A DNA stretch of 64,000 nt from Acanthornis magna (taxonomy: Eukaryota; Chordata; Aves; Passeriformes; Acanthizidae): NCBI GenBank assembly GCA_036785705.1, contig JAWUZG010000070.1:4661001-4725000 (forward strand). Reading direction: 5' to 3'. A program made the position numbers and the translations under genes. Shown in pieces: positions 27,347-46,484 of this stretch (positions within the stretch are counted from its first letter, which is position 1; each line of letters begins with the position of its first letter). The notes below the pieces were generated by a model. It saw only the letters and a list, made by a program, of their open reading frames with translations. It did not search any database and was not told the origin of the DNA.

Positions 27347-30124
27347 CTGTTGCAAACAGTAAGTAGAGGCAATAAATAGTTATGTCATAAAAAGAATAAT
27401 CTACACACAAGTTTGAGACCCTGAACAAATATTATCCCTCAAGCATAGAAGGGTTGGCTCCTCTTCTCAGGGAGCACAATGCTACATCAGCCTTGCTAAG
27501 ACTTCTTTCCCAGTGCAGCTTCAACAGCATTTGTACTCTGCTGTTTTGGAAATGTTCCCCTGCCTCACCTGTGAGGCTTTTCCACTACTCCCTGTATTTT
27601 AGGCCAAGCTGGATGTACCATTGAAGTCCTCTCCTGACTCTACCTGACAAGAACTTCAGGGCTTGAAAATGAAATATTTAAGTATTAGAAAAGCAGCAAA
27701 ATTTAGGTAACCAGCACAGCTTTATCTTTCTCCCCAGCTGACTGCATGAATTCTAACACAGCTTTCAGCAGCATTTTACATAGTGTTATTCTCTCTCTCT
27801 CTCTCCTTAAGATTCCCAACCTTCTCCAACAGGCTTTTACCCCTGGTCAGTTATTGTCATCATCAAACTAGCAGGCACATCTGGAAAATTCACTTTAAAC
27901 CCTCCGCTGGTTTACATCAGTGTAGATCCACAGAAGGCCAAAGCATTCAGCCCACATTCCACACAACAGGGCAAGCTACGTAATAATAAGCTCCAAACCT
28001 TCTTGATAATGCCTAAACAAGCTTCCCAATAGATGCATAAGCTTTGGGGTTTGACAATACTTACTTATTAAGTTACCAAGGCTGGCACAGCGGGTTGTGG
28101 GGAGGAATCTGTACATCTGTCCCCTAAACTGATATTCAGAGATACCTTTTTTCCCCACATGTGAACCAACTGCTTTAGGTACTACCCAAAGCACTGAAGA
28201 CTCCCAAGTTCTATCATAAATCTTAAAGCTTATCTGATTAACATCCAGAAGAGTTAACTGAGGCTTCTTTACACTGCATCTAGCCATATATTTTGTAACA
28301 AGCTTCCCTGAGCAAGGACAAGATAATGATTTTTAATTTTTGTAATATACTGAGATTAATTTGAACTGTCAACAGGGATGTAGCTTTCCTCGAGCTGTAG
28401 AAGGCCTGTTGTATTTTACACAAGATACTGTCACACAAGAGTGAAACCTACTTAATTCAATAGACATGACAGAGCTGCTGCCTTCAAGGATGCACCACTT
28501 TCCTGTCCTTATCTCAACAGCAACATCGGAAAACAGAAAAAATTATTACTTTTTTTTTCAGTATCTATTCTGCAGTCCCGATATCTATCAGCATGCCAAC
28601 CTAACCTCTGCATACATCTACAAGTTGATGGTTTTCATATGTCTCTGTCAAGTGGCAAAGTCCTTTAATTTACTAAAGTCTGAAGTCAAAACAAATCATA
28701 TACTGAAACTCTTGACATAAGGAAAAGTAAAAGGTATTTCTACACTCAGTCTCCACACATGATAAAACCACTGGGGTAAATGTCCAATACATCACTGTTT
28801 AGGACAACCTTATTCTAAAAGAGAGACAACCTCATGAAAGCAAGCATATATCTATTGCTGGCTTACCAAAAATAATAATAATAAAAAATTCAAAAATTAA
28901 GGATTTTTAAAATTTGAAAATTAAAAAATAAAAAGTCTTGTATCCCAGGCAAAAACAGAGTCCCAGGTACTAAGAACTGTCAGTGCTTGAGTGTTCTGGG
29001 TTGCATTTGCATTGGAAAGAAATTAGTTGGTGCCAGCCCAATCTAAACTCATTTCTGCTCCAAGGTTAATTTGTTTGCCATTTCCAGCCAAACAAATGCT
29101 AATAGTCAGGTATTCAGAGCACTAATTAATCAAGATATACCCACACTGTAGTAGCTCCTCAAGGCAACATTCTGAGTGAAAGCAATGGAAGTTCTCCAGA
29201 AACCACAAAAGAATTCACATGTCTTCCTCCACCAGCAGCACCTGCATGAATCACGTTAATCTACGTGCATGCAGACATAGTAAACACAGTAAAGACTCCT
29301 TTGAATTATTTTAATAACCCTCCTGTTTCTAAGAACACATCTGCAGCCATTCCACCTGCCATTCTGCTCAGACCATGCTGGCTGTTTTCCGAACAACATT
29401 CATCTGTGGCAGACCACAACGATCCTTGGGAGAAAACTCCAAGTGCTCATCATGGTGGCACCACAACCTCCCCTCACACTACTCCTAGTTTATTATTTCA
29501 TCTTGTTTCTCTCACCCCTGCCTTCACAGTCATCTTTTACACTATAAGCCACACTGACCTGCCCAGCAAATACAGTTTTCTTGCTCCAACAGCCCTTGCT
29601 ATCTCATTCTCACTACAGGCACCTCCTCCATGCAGATTCTTGGATTTTCCATACAGTTACACACCTTCACAGGTGCTTTTTAAGAGTGAACAAGAGGTCA
29701 CTGACAGCCCATCACACTTTCATTCAAATGCTCAAGACCCTTATGTCACCACTCCTGAAAGTTTAAAACACAGGAGGAGGAAGCAGGACACAGTCTTGTG
29801 TTACCTGAGGGAGCACAGGGCTTTTCCATCCTTCAGAGCTTGAGCAGCAGGCTCCAACCAAGCCTTCCTAACCTTTACCCAGTTCCTCTCTGTGCCCACA
29901 GAGTGTTACCTGACTTCCCTCTGTATCTGGTTCCCTGACAGCAAGCCAGCTCTTCAGCCTACCTGTTCTGCCAGTTCTCCTTGGCTACCTCTCCAAACAA
30001 ACACACTGCCTTTCCCAGTCCTTCCCTGCAGCTCCAGGATGTCAAGCTCAGCAGACGTAAAACCAATACAGACAATGTCTGTGAGGGCAGAAACCGCAAT
30101 TCAGGAAACGCATGGAGATTATTT

Positions 30125-30149
30125 CACACACACACACACCACACACACA
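30125..30149. repeat. (CA)n microsatellite
   Basis: A CA dinucleotide run with one interruption (ACC) lies in PRDM5 intron 3. Confidence 0.9.
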
Positions 30150-31214
30150 GCCCAGAACTCAGATTATACCTTATCTAAAATATAGCACCTGAACCACACA
30201 CAAAGGAGGTCCAGAAGCCTCAGCTCTCTCTCTGATCTATTCCTATAGTACTATATTGCATGGCAAGGTAGAAAACCTTTGAAACACAAATGGGAGACTA
30301 ACCAGAACACAAGGCTACACTACCACACAATTCTGACATTTCTCCTGTGTTCTTAGACCATACTGCAGTTTTCAATAACAGCTCCCAGTGAAGGCTAGAA
30401 TACTTTTCCAGCTGAATATTCTGTATTATGATAGGTTTTAAGATACTAAAAAACCCTATGAGATAATTTAGGAAATTTTTATTTGTTTCTATCATTTTCC
30501 TTACAAAGAAACCCACTGGGTACACACTGGATATTCCATTAAAACTTCTATTCAGAAGTCCAGGTCATTTACTGGAAAGACAATAATGAATGTTAATTGT
30601 TCCCACTGCTCCCTCTTGTGAACCTGACTTTCCATTTGCTATCCCTGCCTGTGCACTAATGAGATGCTGATCACTGACAATGCCTCAGACACTGCATGGA
30701 TGAGAGCCTTTCCTATCTGGTACCATAAGGAGGACAACAAATTTCACCAGAAATTAACTTTTGGGTTCCTGGCATGGAAGAACCAAAATTTTTTTGCCTG
30801 GCCTCAAAATAAACTATAATTCTTTTGTCAGGGTCCTGCAGGCTAATCCTTAGGGGGAAAACGTCATCTCACAATGAAAAAGCAGAATAATTTTAAGAAA
30901 TGCTGATAAATTATTCTCCTTTTCCTGATTCCAAATTTTGTATTACATCAGCAAATACCTTAAAGTTAGCCTGAAACAATATTTTGTAAAGTATACACTT
31001 TCAGAAAAAAATTGACACAGTCATGTAATTCTTACTCAAGTGGGAGTGGAAATTAATTTACTGTGAAACTGAGCTGTTAAAAAAAAAGCAGATTGCAAAT
31101 TTCTTTAGTAATCTCCAAAAGAACTACAGCTGGAACTGGAAAAGTATCCCTGTCCCTGTTGCATTCTATAAAGTCACAGAATGCTTCCAAAAATGAGTGA
31201 TTAAACAGACTAAG

Positions 31215-31485
31215 ATGTTTCAGCTTGAGAGAAGAGCTGTCAAGTAAGAGCAAAAGGATATAACAGAATTCTATAAAATCAAAAATGGCATAGAAAAATA
31301 AAGTAACTATTCACTGTTATACCAGAACTACAGAATCGAATGAAATTAAGAAGTGTCTAGCAGAAAAACAGGAGCATATTTCAACATAATTAAAGCAGTG
31401 GAACTCATTAACACAGAATGTTGCAAATGACAACTATAAAAATGAAAAAATAAACTGGATACATTCAAATCAACAGCAAAGACAA
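31215..31485 (+). mobile_element. Ancient CR1/L3-like LINE relic (3' region)
   Basis: The plus strand follows the 3' region of old sauropsid CR1/L3 elements through several blocks in order: TTCTATAAAATCA, ATGGCATAG, TATTCACTG, ATGAAATTAA, GTGGAACTCATTAAC and ACAGAATGTTG. The spacing fits, but many substitutions and small gaps are present, so it is far older than the CR1 copy at 33.1 kb. The match was judged from memory of the consensus, and the ends are approximate. Confidence 0.72.
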
Positions 31486-31843
31486 GAAGACTATATATTT
31501 TTTATTATTTTATCCTCAGGCACTACATGATTACCCATCAGATAATTAGATTGTTCGATTCTCTGTTTTCTACTTAAATATTTTCAGCACCATGCTTCCT
31601 TTCAAACCTGTCATACTTTTATATTAAATTATATAATGTGTTATGTATATTCTATAATATTTTAATTATATTAAACTATAAAGAAAATGCACGATTTTGC
31701 TTTACACATACCTAAGCCCATACCCAAGTTTAGCATGAAACACATAGAGGTCTCTAATTAATGAATCCTTAAACCTTTCAAATAGCATCAGATTCTAAGG
31801 ACCTCTTCGGTCTTTCATCCTACCGCTCTTATTTATGGTATTA

Positions 31844-39268
<7,425 letters not shown>

Positions 39269-39352
39269 TTCCCACATGAGCCTGCAGTCGGTGTTCTCAT
39301 CCAGTTCCTGCGGCATTCGCTTCTCCCCTGCAAAGGGGCCAAACTTTTCACC
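39269..39352 (-). CDS. PRDM5: PRDM5 coding exon 2 (PR domain)
   Basis: This exon encodes residues 32-59, [11 protein letters not shown] to RLMWE, which is PR-domain sequence nearly identical to human. It is only 84 bp. The acceptor is a long T/C tract, a TACTGAT branch-like element and CCTTAG. The donor is GTGAGT (39268-39263). Phase 0 is kept at both ends. Human M, Y and D positions near residues 45-54 are replaced here by Q, T and C. Confidence 0.94.
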
Positions 39353-41246
39353 CTAAGGAATAATTATAAAAGAAAAAGAATCAGTAGGGGGGAAAAAGAA
39401 AAAGGCAAGTGAATCACCAAACTCCAGCAGAAGAACAATTCTTAGCTTCAAACAGAAAAGGACACTTCTCCTTTATTGTCCTACTCCATGCTAAGAAGGT
39501 GCACATCCTTGAGGGTTCAACTTAAAGCTCATTCCCATTCTTCTCATACTTTGGAGAATCTCATAAAACCATACCTTCCCTCTGCATGCTTATTTCTCCT
39601 TTGGGAAGCATGATTTTTCTTTATCTTAAATAAGGCTGAAATTTACAAGTCAAATCTCTTATATTTCTCATAAAATTTTCAGGAAGTACCTTGCAATAGG
39701 CATCCAAGTAAAACAAAGAATTTGGCAAGCACCAAGTTTACATTAGATTTATTTGTGAGATTATTTGCAATGCTACCTTTTGAAGTGCCACAAATCAAAA
39801 CACTGAATAACTGAGGGCTTGATCATACAGAGAGATTTGTTTAAAAATGTAAGGGAGTATGCACGTGCTTATGAATTAATTTGAGCCTTGATAAACAAAA
39901 TTAAAATGTTATACCACCTGCTAGTCATAACACCTGCTGTGAAAGCATTCATTGATATGTTCTTCCAAAAGTATTTGGCATCAGCGTTTTTTCCTGCAGA
40001 GACGTCACATGAGCACCAGAGCACAATAATTAAAAAGGACTTTCTTCTTACACAGGCCCAACTTCCCCCCACGCACGCCTCCTTGACCCTATTTGCAGGG
40101 ACAGGCCCTACAACCTGGAATGTAGGATGCTGTGTTCCTTTAGGCAGCATTCAGATCCAAAAGCACTGAATACTTGTAAGCATTAGAGACTTTAAGTGTA
40201 TACTGAAGAGCAACTTAGGTATTTCTTTAAAAATACAGCAGTATTGTGGTTAATAAAAGTATTGATCTTGTCCATATATCCCCTCCTCCAGGCACATTCC
40301 AGATTCCCAGCAACAGCCTGCTACATGCTTTCCTTCTTGCTTAGTTTTTACAGATTGCCTAAAGGTAGAGTGAAGAGAAAAAAGTGGAATGGAAAACATC
40401 CAGGATCGTTCCTCTTGGAAACAAGAAATCAAATAATTTTTTTTTAAAAATCATTGCATTTAAAATTAAGCCTGAAGTGGTAATAAACAAAGAAAAAGAA
40501 AACTAGCGTTACAGAATGAGGCAAAAGAACTGAGGGGCAAATTTTAAAATATGCACAAAGAACATTTCACTAGAAGGAACAGCAAAGCAGAAGGTAAAAA
40601 GACAAGAACAGAAGTCAGCAACTGGAGCACAGAGCATCAAAGGAAACAGGCAGGGGCAGTGACAGTAAAAACTGGCACTCTGGGGCTTCATGTCCTTCCC
40701 TCTCACTGACTTCCATACCACCCTTCATTGTTTTGCTGATAAATAATGTCAGAGTTCCTCCCGCGCCAGCTTTTCAAATCCTGGGATGTAATACTCAGGC
40801 TGAAAACTTCCCCATTCTCTTACCTCATCAGCAATGAAGGTAAGAATAGGTAAATACAGTCAGATGTGTACAGCATCTACAATGTTCATTTCACCCACCA
40901 CTGAAGCCCACAGCAGCTCTGGGATGAAGCACAGTAACAGCTCAACACCGCAATGGGCTCAGAACAAGAAACACCACTCATCATTCCCATCTCAGCTACT
41001 CCAAACCAAGAAACCTCTACTGCAATTTGTTCAAGACCTTCTAGAAGCTCAGAACAATGGCTAAAGCAACATGTCCACCTCTGAAGGCAGAGTAAACGCA
41101 ACATAAGCAGCAGGTGATTCCGATTTCTAAGCACTTTTTATGGCTTCTCAAATTTGGAGGGAAACCAAAACCTGATGTCTTGGAACACAAAGGTCCACGG
41201 GGATAAGTGCAATAATTTGGTTAGCCTTTCATACCATTTTCTTCAC

Positions 41247-41252
<6 letters not shown>

Positions 41253-41287
<35 letters not shown>
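41253..41287. repeat. (AT)n/(AC)n microsatellite
   Basis: An uninterrupted AT dinucleotide run of about 27 bp is followed directly by ACACACACA. Confidence 0.95.
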
Positions 41288-43020
41288 TTATTCCTGATTA
41301 ATAAACATGTTGTTATATGCCAACATCCATTAATCAAAAACATTCTAAGGCCTTTAATTTCCCCTCTGATCAATAAAAGTAAGGCACACAACACAGTCTA
41401 AAGTCAGAGAAATTATCCAGTATATAAAAGCACACTTTTCAAATGCTGAAAAAGCTATTTTCAACAGTTGCTTCCAAAAAACCAGCAGTGACTAATCCTC
41501 CAGTTGCAGCAAAACTCTGAGAAATGCAATGGCTCTCCGATGATTACACCAAGAGCCTCATGATGCTGGTGCTCTGTAGCCTGAGGCCAGCTGCTGGAAA
41601 ACAGAAGGTACACAGGAATCACAGCTTTGTAAACATAACAAAACAGAATGTTTCCACCTTTTATGATTATATACAAAAACTTGAAAGCTCCTCGTGCCTG
41701 AAGGTGCACAAGCAGATGGTAGGCAGCAGCAGTTCAGAATGCATTATTACCAAAACTTTGCCAATAGCTAAATTTTCAGAGGCCTCCTTAGACTTGGAGA
41801 GCTGGTACTGCAATTTCTGATTATAAGATCATCTGAAATGTGTTTTACTTTCAGTTCAGACAACTGCAGTTGTATGACAGCAATAGAGAGAAAACAGTGC
41901 AGTATTTCCTACTCAGCAACACAGGTCTTACTTCACAATTAAATGTCACACTCACCACCTTCTCCCAATCCCCAAAATGCATGGAATTAATTTAACAGCT
42001 ATAAGCTACTCTTTATCACAGCCATGGAGTGTAGTACTTCTGCCTTGTTCCTAGACAGGAGAACATGTTAAGAGCACGATAGATGTGAATTTTCTTCGCA
42101 TGGAAAAGAGTAACATGGAGTCTAGCTGTACCACGTGTGCTATTTGCACACCCTCCCTTCTCCCAACAGAGAACATGGTGCTTAGGTCTCCCACAAATTT
42201 CAGGAGTATGTTTTAATAAATCACAGAGCAACTCAAGAGCTGGTTCCTCTGCCTGTTCTTCTGACCAGGGCTTTGCACATCACAGCAGCCTGTGCTACCA
42301 GCAACTAACAAATGCTATTAGTGTACAACCTTCCTTGCTGTGTGAACCCACAAAGTTTTCAAATGAAACTTCAGAACCTCAGTAGAGAAGAAAAAAATTA
42401 AACCAAATGATATGAAATTGTTCCACTTCCAGCCCCACCCCCCCCCCTTTAACACTCAGGGACACCTTAAAGATGTGACACCTCCACCCCATCGGGCTAA
42501 GTCTTGTTGATGAAACTACTGAAAAATTAGAAAAAATTAGAGCCAAAACGAGGACAAAAACAGAAAGGAAAACATACAAAACAGAGAGAAGTGTGTACTA
42601 ATGATGGGTTCATAGTTTTGGTATGCCTTTATGAGTCCTAACAAGCCACCTGGACAGTCTCAGCTGGAAATCCAGATGATCAAGAGACTTCCAATTATGA
42701 GGTGTGAAGGGGCATCACCTGGTTGGGGTATGAGACCCGGCTCAGCTGAATGACATCGTTCAGAGGCCCGGCTTTATTATGCCGAAAAGAGGAATTAAAC
42801 CATGGTCCCGTCGAGCCCTGAGAGCCGTGAGGGGGGGGACAGGAGCTCGCGACTCCGGGCGGCCCCCCCTCCCCTCAGAGCGCAGACCGTGAGGGAGGCG
42901 GTCCCGCCCGGGGGAGCTCTGCCCTCACAACTCTGCCAGACACACAAGCCAAGTTTTTAAAATAATTAAAAACCAAAAAAAAAATTAAAAATCACAAAAC
43001 GGGGGAAACAAAATTCCTCA

Positions 43021-43428
<408 letters not shown>

Positions 43429-43617
43429 TTACGGGGGACTTCCATCCCACCGGGAGCAGCGAGCGAGAGACCGGGGGAGGGGGCAGGAAGCGGGGCTGGA
43501 AGCGGGGCTCTCCCGGCTCCTGAGGGGAGGGGCCAGCGCGCGGCGCGGCGCGGGACGGGGCGGGGCGGCCGCAGGGGGCGCGCGCGCCCGGCGGGGCAGC
43601 GGCGGCAGCGGCGCCAT
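43429..43617 (-). CDS. Possible upstream ORF in PRDM5 5' leader (62 codons)
   Basis: A minus-strand ATG at 43617 sits in a textbook Kozak context (GCCGCCATGGCG). It opens a 62-codon, Pro/Arg/Ala-rich frame that ends at TAA (43431-43429), 55 bases before the PRDM5 ATG at 43374. It is in the same frame as PRDM5 (243 bases apart), so the stop prevents an N-terminal extension. If transcripts start upstream of 43617 it would be expected to dampen PRDM5 translation. The composition is what GC-rich DNA gives by chance, and the same bases also resemble a YY1 site near a transcription start. I infer regulation of translation, not a functional peptide. Confidence 0.3.
   Translation of the reverse strand: MAPLPPLPRRARAPPAAAPPRPAPRRALAPPLRSRESPASSPASCPLPRSLARCSRWDGSPP
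43557..43566 (+). promoter_or_regulatory. GC box (Sp/KLF-type site)
   Basis: The sequence GGGGCGGGGC is a consensus Sp1/KLF binding site. It lies about 185 bp upstream of the PRDM5 ATG within the CpG island. Site function is inferred from the motif only. Confidence 0.5.
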
Positions 43618-44919
43618 GGCGGCGGCGGCGTGAGGGGAGCGCCGTGGCGTGAGGGGACGGCCGTGTCCCGATCGGATTTGTTCCCCTTTTTCTTTCTATT
43701 TCACAAGCGCGTGAGGCCGGCTTCGCTTCGAAACCAAGTAATCCTTCGCTTTCGGGGGTTGTTTGTGAGGGAGCGCGGATGTAAAGCCAGAAACTGAGCA
43801 TCCTTTTAGGCCATGCAAACATGACACTTTTTCTCTGAAAAATTAACTTTCTGTATATTCTTACTACATACCCAGCAAAGGCATGGTTTTCTGACTAAAA
43901 CTACACAAAATGCAGTCGAATACGGAGGAAAAGTTCTACTTCAGCAGGTTCCTAACATCACACCAGTACTCTTTCACAAAACTACAATATACATTATAAA
44001 TATTCATTATATATATGCACAGTAATCACTGCCCTTTTTCTAGAAAGCTGAATAGTCTTCTTTGGGATTTTTGGGATTTCCGTTGATGCCATACCCATAT
44101 TGTTGCTCTAAACTCAAGTGGTGTAGCTGGAAAAGGCATTTGGTTATGTCTGATTGTGGAATTAAAAATAAGTATGAAGGCATGTAAGGCAAGCAGAAGA
44201 AAAATGACGAAAAGGGGGAAAACCTATTTATAGATATATTTTAAAATTGTGCTGCTAATAATAGTAATTAAACCACTGGAGCGTAACAACCTCTTTTCTC
44301 TCTACTTCTTTCTATGTTAACAGATGTATAAATAGTAGAAGCTAAATATTAAAAGCTCCTAGTTTTCCACCGAAGCATTAGAAAAATTCTGTCTTGGCGT
44401 CATTTGGGAGGAACGAAAAAATGTCCTGAATTTTAGTTACCACATGGCAGTGAACAGATCATCATGAAAGTGCTTTGGATCGGTTGGATTCCTGCCTATC
44501 CATAGGTGGACGTTTAGGGAAAAGTAAAATTTATAAAACATATCTAGCTGAACATGAAACTCTTTGACTATTTTTTGTTCTCTTAGATATTGCACACAAT
44601 TATGGCCTTTTGTGCTTACCATCTACAGAGTCATAGTTTAGCTATCATAAAGCTTTATTTAAAAAAAAAATCTTTAAAAGGTGATGTATGTTCCCACCAA
44701 CACACATGTGTATACAGAGAAATTTATATTATACTGCATGATATCCAATATATGAGCAAATGCTCTGGTAAATTAGATGAGGCCCCTAATTTAGAAAGAA
44801 AAAAGGAAGAAAGTCTCCAACAACATGGTTGAAAGAATGCATAATTTAACATACCTACTACTTTTGTAGACCAGAACACTTTCTTGGTTGGATGCCAGTC
44901 TTTCTTAATATATATGAGG

Positions 44920-44998
<79 letters not shown>
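44920..44998. repeat. (GATA)n microsatellite
   Basis: A 79-bp uninterrupted GATA tetranucleotide array (almost 20 units), followed by AT- and CA-rich simple sequence to about 45055. It is long and pure enough to be polymorphic. It lies about 1.5 kb upstream of PRDM5 exon 1. Confidence 0.98.
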
Positions 44999-46459
44999 CG
45001 ATCATACTCATATATATATCATATACACACACATATATATGTCTCTATATATAATTTCAATACATAGATTAAAATGTTGGCATCATAAAGTTGTAACTCA
45101 TTTGCAATGCAGCCAAAGAAACGGAACATGTTGACCCACTGTTTCTGTGTAGCTCTACACAGAACTCCAAGGAGAAACACAAGGGCATCCAGCAGCCTTC
45201 AGATTTGAAGCCTTACACTGTCAAAATTCATTTACATAACTTCCTTGGAAAGGGAACAAGGTACTTTCAGATGGAAACTTTTATGTAGTCATGAAAGCTG
45301 CTGTGCCCCAAATGAAATTCCATGGCAGGAATCCACCTGTGGTGACAAACAAAATAATTATAAGAGTTTTTGTCTGGAGTTACAGGACTTGTTGCAACAT
45401 CATACCAGAGGCATGGTGTGTTACTCCCTCCACTCGAGGAACAGCTAATTAAGTGCCATACTTAATATGTCACATTCTAACAAACAAAAGGATTTAAGAC
45501 CAAAATGGGCTTCAAGATGCCAGAAGTAAACATGCCAGCCCCTGAAGTGTCCAGCAGCTTAGAAGGAAAATGTGTTCTCCAAGAAGAAAGGATGGCTTTT
45601 CACTGCTAATCCCTTGTTTAGGTGGTGTAGTGTCATCTCTAAAACTTTTCAGGGGCTTGACATTTCTATCCTCCCTCCTCCTGCTCTGCAGGCAGTTGGA
45701 CTGAAATCAGAGAGGCTAATGTTTTTTTATCCTTTTAAGAGTTTCTGGCATTCAGCAGTATTAAAATATTCATTTTTGCAGCATCCATGGCGATGCTAGA
45801 ATTTGATTCTGGCAGCTGACACACTTGGGAAAGGGTGTTCATGATAATGGCTCCTCCTTCCCAGTTTCAGCATTCACTGGTCCAGGAAACATTTCTGCAC
45901 TGCAGTTTAACCAAGTTTGCAGGTATGTTTTGAAAACCTCCGTCCCGAATCTATGGTTCTCCTCTCCAACCCCATCCCCTTCCTCCTAATCTGGTACAAT
46001 CAGGAGCAGCTCTTTAAAAGCAAGTCTTTGTCTTACCTGGATTGTAGCCCATGTGCAGGGCATGTACAGTATTGTCAGACTATTTCCTCTTAGTTCATGT
46101 GTACCTGCACATTTCCAGTGTGCAAATAATGTTCAGCTTTGACCAGGAATGCAAAGGTTTCAGTCAGGTGTTTCCCTGGAATTTGCCAAGCCCCTTGCTC
46201 TGACTAGGTACAAAGTCCTTAACTTCATTTGGGACCATTGTTCTTCTGTCATGGTGACTTCCCAGACTTTCTACACTGCAGTGGCTGGACCAGGGTGGAA
46301 ATGAGGTTTGCACTGACTCATTTTGGGCTGAAAATTTTCAGGAAGGAAAGGTTCCACTTGTCTAATGGCAGGGTCTGAATGAAAGTTGGGAAGAGAAATA
46401 GCATACAGACTTCTAAGGGCTTTTTTTTGTTCTTTTCTCAGTTGTACAGGGTTCCACTT

Positions 46460-46484
46460 AAAAAAAAAAAAAAAAAAAAAAAAA
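46460..46484. repeat. Poly(A) tract, 25 bp
   Basis: An uninterrupted run of A in intergenic DNA. No flanking direct repeat or retrocopy body was recognised next to it. Confidence 0.95.

Noticed and set aside
44724..45032. 102-codon minus-strand ORF with repeated LSIY
   Set aside because: It is simply the GATA microsatellite translated.
46460..46484. Poly(A) tract as the tail of a retrocopy
   Set aside because: No gene-like body on either side and no target-site duplication seen.
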